A stretch of 64,000 nucleotides of DNA from Ditylenchus dipsaci. Taxonomy: Eukaryota > Nematoda > Chromadorea > Rhabditida > Anguinidae. Made by a program: the position numbers and the translations under genes. Location of the stretch: the NCBI GenBank assembly GCA_004194705.1, contig SADC01000391.1, forward strand, positions 47,362-111,361, in the 5' to 3' direction. Shown piece by piece: positions 61,687 to 64,000 of the stretch. The number at the start of each line of letters is the position of its first letter. The stretch's first letter is position 1. A model generated the notes under the pieces. That model had not been told where the DNA came from, did not search any database, and saw only the letters and a program-made list of their open reading frames with translations.

Positions 61687-61980
61687 TACCGTATCCCTCT
61701 AATAAGCGCCCCCGCCCTCGACTTTGAGGGTTTGGATCTCAGTGTAGAAGCAATATTTCGCAAAGCTGTTTGATACGTTTCTCAACTCCCACGAGCTCTA
61801 CCGATTCCACTTTTTAGATTTTGTTGAGCACCAAAAATCTCGAAATCGAATTCCAATTTTCCGATTTTCGGGGGTTTGAAAAATAAGCGCCCGGGGCGCT
61901 TATTAGAGGAAATAGGAAGGTAGTCTCTCTGGAAGGTGTCGAAAAATAAATCTCGGGCTCTATCAGATGAAATACCGTAT
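61687..61980. mobile_element. Degenerate CTCTAATAAGCGCCC element
   Basis: TTACCGTATCCCTCTAATAA on the left and GGGGCGCTTATTAGAGGAAAT at 61893-61913 form the inverted arms. Internal GACTTTGAGGGT, CTCCCACGAG and AAAATCTCGA blocks are shared with 25503-26302 and 26319-26567. The extra piece up to ATACCGTA at 61972-61979 may be a second partial copy. Confidence 0.55.
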
Positions 61981-62354
61981 GTAAACTCTCTTTAGGGTGA
62001 CGGCTACCCTATTGCTCACCTATACGATTTTTGGCGTAGGTTTTAGCTTATGCGCAACGTGGGCAAGCTATTAGGACGGACTTGAAATCTCTTCCATGTT
62101 TACATAAAAAATATCCATTTGAGTACAACTATCTAAACCACGTTGACACTACTTTCTTATTTTTTCGTTCGGGAAACCTTTGAGTCTCTTTTTGAGTCTG
62201 CCCTACTTAAGTTGACCTAACTTTCGCCCTAAACTAAAGATAAGTAAAATGCATCTTGAAGCTCTTTGTGCCACATATCACTGACGAGAACATGCTAACA
62301 TAATATAAGATGTAAGCCAATTTTCTGGTATGGAAATATGCTTAAGGGCATGCT

Positions 62355-63057
62355 GGCTGTACGAACTTTCGTAACGAGACAATTTCGTAAGAGCGAAGTT
62401 TCGTAGAGCGAACTTTCGTAAGAAACATTTTCGTAAGAAACAGTTTCGTAACAGCGAAATTCGTAAGAAACTTTTTCGTAACAGCGAATTTTCGTACGAA
62501 TTTCTTTCGTAAGAGGAAATAATCGAAATTTTTTCGCTTTTAATCATTTCTAATTCAGGATTTCATCTGATTCATTTGTTTTGGCCTTTCTGTCACTATT
62601 TGACACTTCGAACAGTTAATTATATGACTATATGACTGTATGAGCACAAAAGTTGCTAAGGCATAGGTCATATGACTGAAAATTTCGATAATTAGTTGAC
62701 CGCCGATTTTTCATCCATTGGAGACCAGCAGAAATACCCAAGAGCATGGTGAAAATCCGAGCTAGAATTCATATATTATATACTACACATAGCTGTTTTA
62801 CGCTAGTGGCATGTATGTGGTGCGTAGGTAAGTTTATGTGGTGATTTTTTTCACCAGCGGTTCGATTCCACCCTCTGACTGTTTCATTTTTTTCTTGTAT
62901 TTCTTGGCAAACATCACAGAAGCTATACGAAACAAAGGAGGATCAAAAGCAAAAAAAAGCAACTTAAAAATATAATGTTACTGAAAACCGCGTACGAAGA
63001 GCTTGTTACGAAAATTCGCTATTACGAAAATTGTCTTCTACGAAAGTTCCTACAGCC
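62355..63057. mobile_element. 703 bp TTTCGTAAGA-word element
   Basis: TIR GGCTGTACGAACTTTCGTAA on the left; the right end is the complement of GGCTGTAGGAACTTTCGTAG. A perfect 8 bp duplication, GGCATGCT, lies at 62347-62354 and 63058-63065. The arms are runs of CTTTCGTAAGA / ACAGCGAATTTTCGTA words. The interior contains a box-B-like CGGTTCGATTCCACCC at about 62858. Same GGCTGTAC start as 32200-33806 and stack 2 level 3. Confidence 0.9.
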
Positions 63058-63158
63058 GGCATGCTCGTCGCCGATGGGATATTTTGAAAGGCGGGTACCA
63101 GCAAATTCAACGAGAATTAATTTGACGAAATTTCAGAAAGTCGAGGAAAATTATACTC

Positions 63159-63220
63159 CAGTGGGAACGAACCGACGACCGACTTTCACAGTCTGCCGCC
63201 GTTTCACCACTAGGCCACTG
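63159..63220 (-). repeat. tRNA-like sequence (box A and box B)
   Basis: Minus strand: CAGTGGCCTAGTGGTGAAAC contains a box A-like TGGCCTAGTGG, and CGTCGGTTCGTTCCCACTG a box B-like GGTTCGTTCCC with an acceptor-like closing helix (CAGTGG/CCACTG). At 62 nt it is too short and its anticodon stem is imperfect, so I regard it as a tRNA-derived repeat rather than a gene. Confidence 0.5.
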
Positions 63221-63224
63221 TTGC

Positions 63225-63510
63225 TAGTACCAAACCATCTGAATGGTACGCAAACACCGGTATATAGTACCCAATCACCCGGATGTACCCAACCATCTGG
63301 ATGTTACCCGAAACACCTGGACGGTACCCAATCTTCTGGATAGTACCCAAACCATCTGAATATTACTCAAAACACCGGATATTACCCAAACCACCTGGAT
63401 GGTACAAATCACATGGATGGTACCAAACCCCTGGATAGTACCCGAACCATCTGGATAAATAAAACACCTGGATGATACTAAACCATCTGGATGATACCTA
63501 AACCAAATTT
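63225..63510. repeat. ACCATCTGGATGGTACCCAA minisatellite
   Basis: About 15 degenerate units of 17-20 bp on CCAAACCATCTGGATGGTAC / CACCTGGATGGTACCC. Comparable in unit length and wording to the 10640 and 48590 arrays. Confidence 0.75.
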
Positions 63511-64000
63511 TTTGGTGAGTAGGGTAGGTGGATTGGTTGATAGTTAATCCTATAAAAAGAGAATGGTTAGTGGCGATTGTGATATTTGTCGACCATAATT
63601 GCCATAAAATTTCTATGAAGAAACATCTTAATTTTCCATCTATATACCATAGAGCAGCAGAAAAAAACAGTTTGAAAAAATCTCGAAGGTCAACTGCAAT
63701 AAATACTGAAAAAACAGTTTTCTCCGATTTTCTTTTACGGAGAATACTTAGTATTTCTCCGGGTAATTACCCATCACTCAACCCTATATTAAATACTGCC
63801 AACGTTTTTGATTACTTTTTCCGGGATGTGTTGATGTTTTGGCCGTGGTCTTCCTCTCATGCTGCTGATGGCTCGTCGAAGAAATAGGATTTGTTGAAGG
63901 CGGGTTGTTGACCGCAGTTTTTTTAAGAATACTCATTTTACTTTTTTGTTCTCGTTGCTATTCACTGCAATTTCATGACTTTTGTTTTCGTTGTATCGTT
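63511..64000. other. Unclassified; long open frame on plus strand
   Basis: An open frame of 119 codons (63528-63887) has no recognised motif and a composition like the surrounding AT-rich DNA. It could be a chance frame. Nothing else is seen to the window end. Confidence 0.2.

Noticed and set aside
61687..61980. Intact TA element ending at ATACCGTA (61972)
   Set aside because: The right tip is in direct, not inverted, orientation to the left tip, so the ends are not a proper TIR pair; called degenerate.
63159..63220. Functional tRNA gene
   Set aside because: Boxes A and B are present, but the total length is 62 nt and the anticodon stem does not form properly; treated as a tRNA-derived repeat.
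63528..63887. 119-codon plus-strand gene at the window end
   Set aside because: No motif, no codon pattern distinct from the surroundings, no splice or poly(A) context; left as unclassified.

Overview
This is a 64 kb stretch of a repeat-saturated animal genome. The gene fragments are eukaryotic: they are split by GT-AG introns, many of them 43-56 nt long with T-rich acceptors ending TTTCAG or TTTTAG, and poly(A) signals follow several stops. Such short introns and an F-box-like gene would suit a nematode, but nothing here fixes the phylum. No rRNA gene, confident tRNA gene, CRISPR array or prokaryotic operon is visible. Most short open frames lie inside inverted repeats or tandem arrays and are not genes.

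Layout. 0-9.5 kb: TA-flanked foldbacks and a mariner-like foldback carrying another element inside it (5.5-6.7 kb). 9.6-22.9 kb: four minus-strand exons of one host gene (Gln-, Ala- and acid-rich product) whose splice phases chain perfectly; its two long introns are packed with mobile DNA, a hAT relic and an orphan piece of a probable AIG1-type GTPase. 23-28 kb: small hAT-type MITEs and foldbacks. 28.4-34.6 kb: a Russian-doll stack of at least five insertions, most with target-site duplications (TSDs), including a BED-finger hAT transposon with a recognisable but internally deleted transposase. 35.3-38.5 kb: a plus-strand eight-exon F-box/coiled-coil gene with a foldback in three introns. 39-44 kb: two head-to-tail foldbacks and a 1,466 bp Mutator-like element with a 9 bp TSD that encodes a Ulp1/SENP-type cysteine protease. 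44.1-56.7 kb: a second nested stack containing a TPR-protein pseudogene, a GC-rich hAT relic and a GACCGTC-array element. 57-64 kb: more foldbacks and tRNA-like fragments.

The most striking theme is architectural. At least seventeen otherwise unrelated element families here build their terminal inverted repeats from a short word repeated many times (for example GACCGTCA, ACTCGCTAC, TTGCTAAG, TTTGGTAAAA, GCGAATATTCG, ACAATTGTCC, GCACCGGTGC), mostly with 8-10 bp TSDs. Several TA-flanked foldbacks also share a conserved box at their centre. Many single-base indels separate near-identical copies and break the gene fragments, so some frameshifts may be consensus-sequence errors rather than true lesions.
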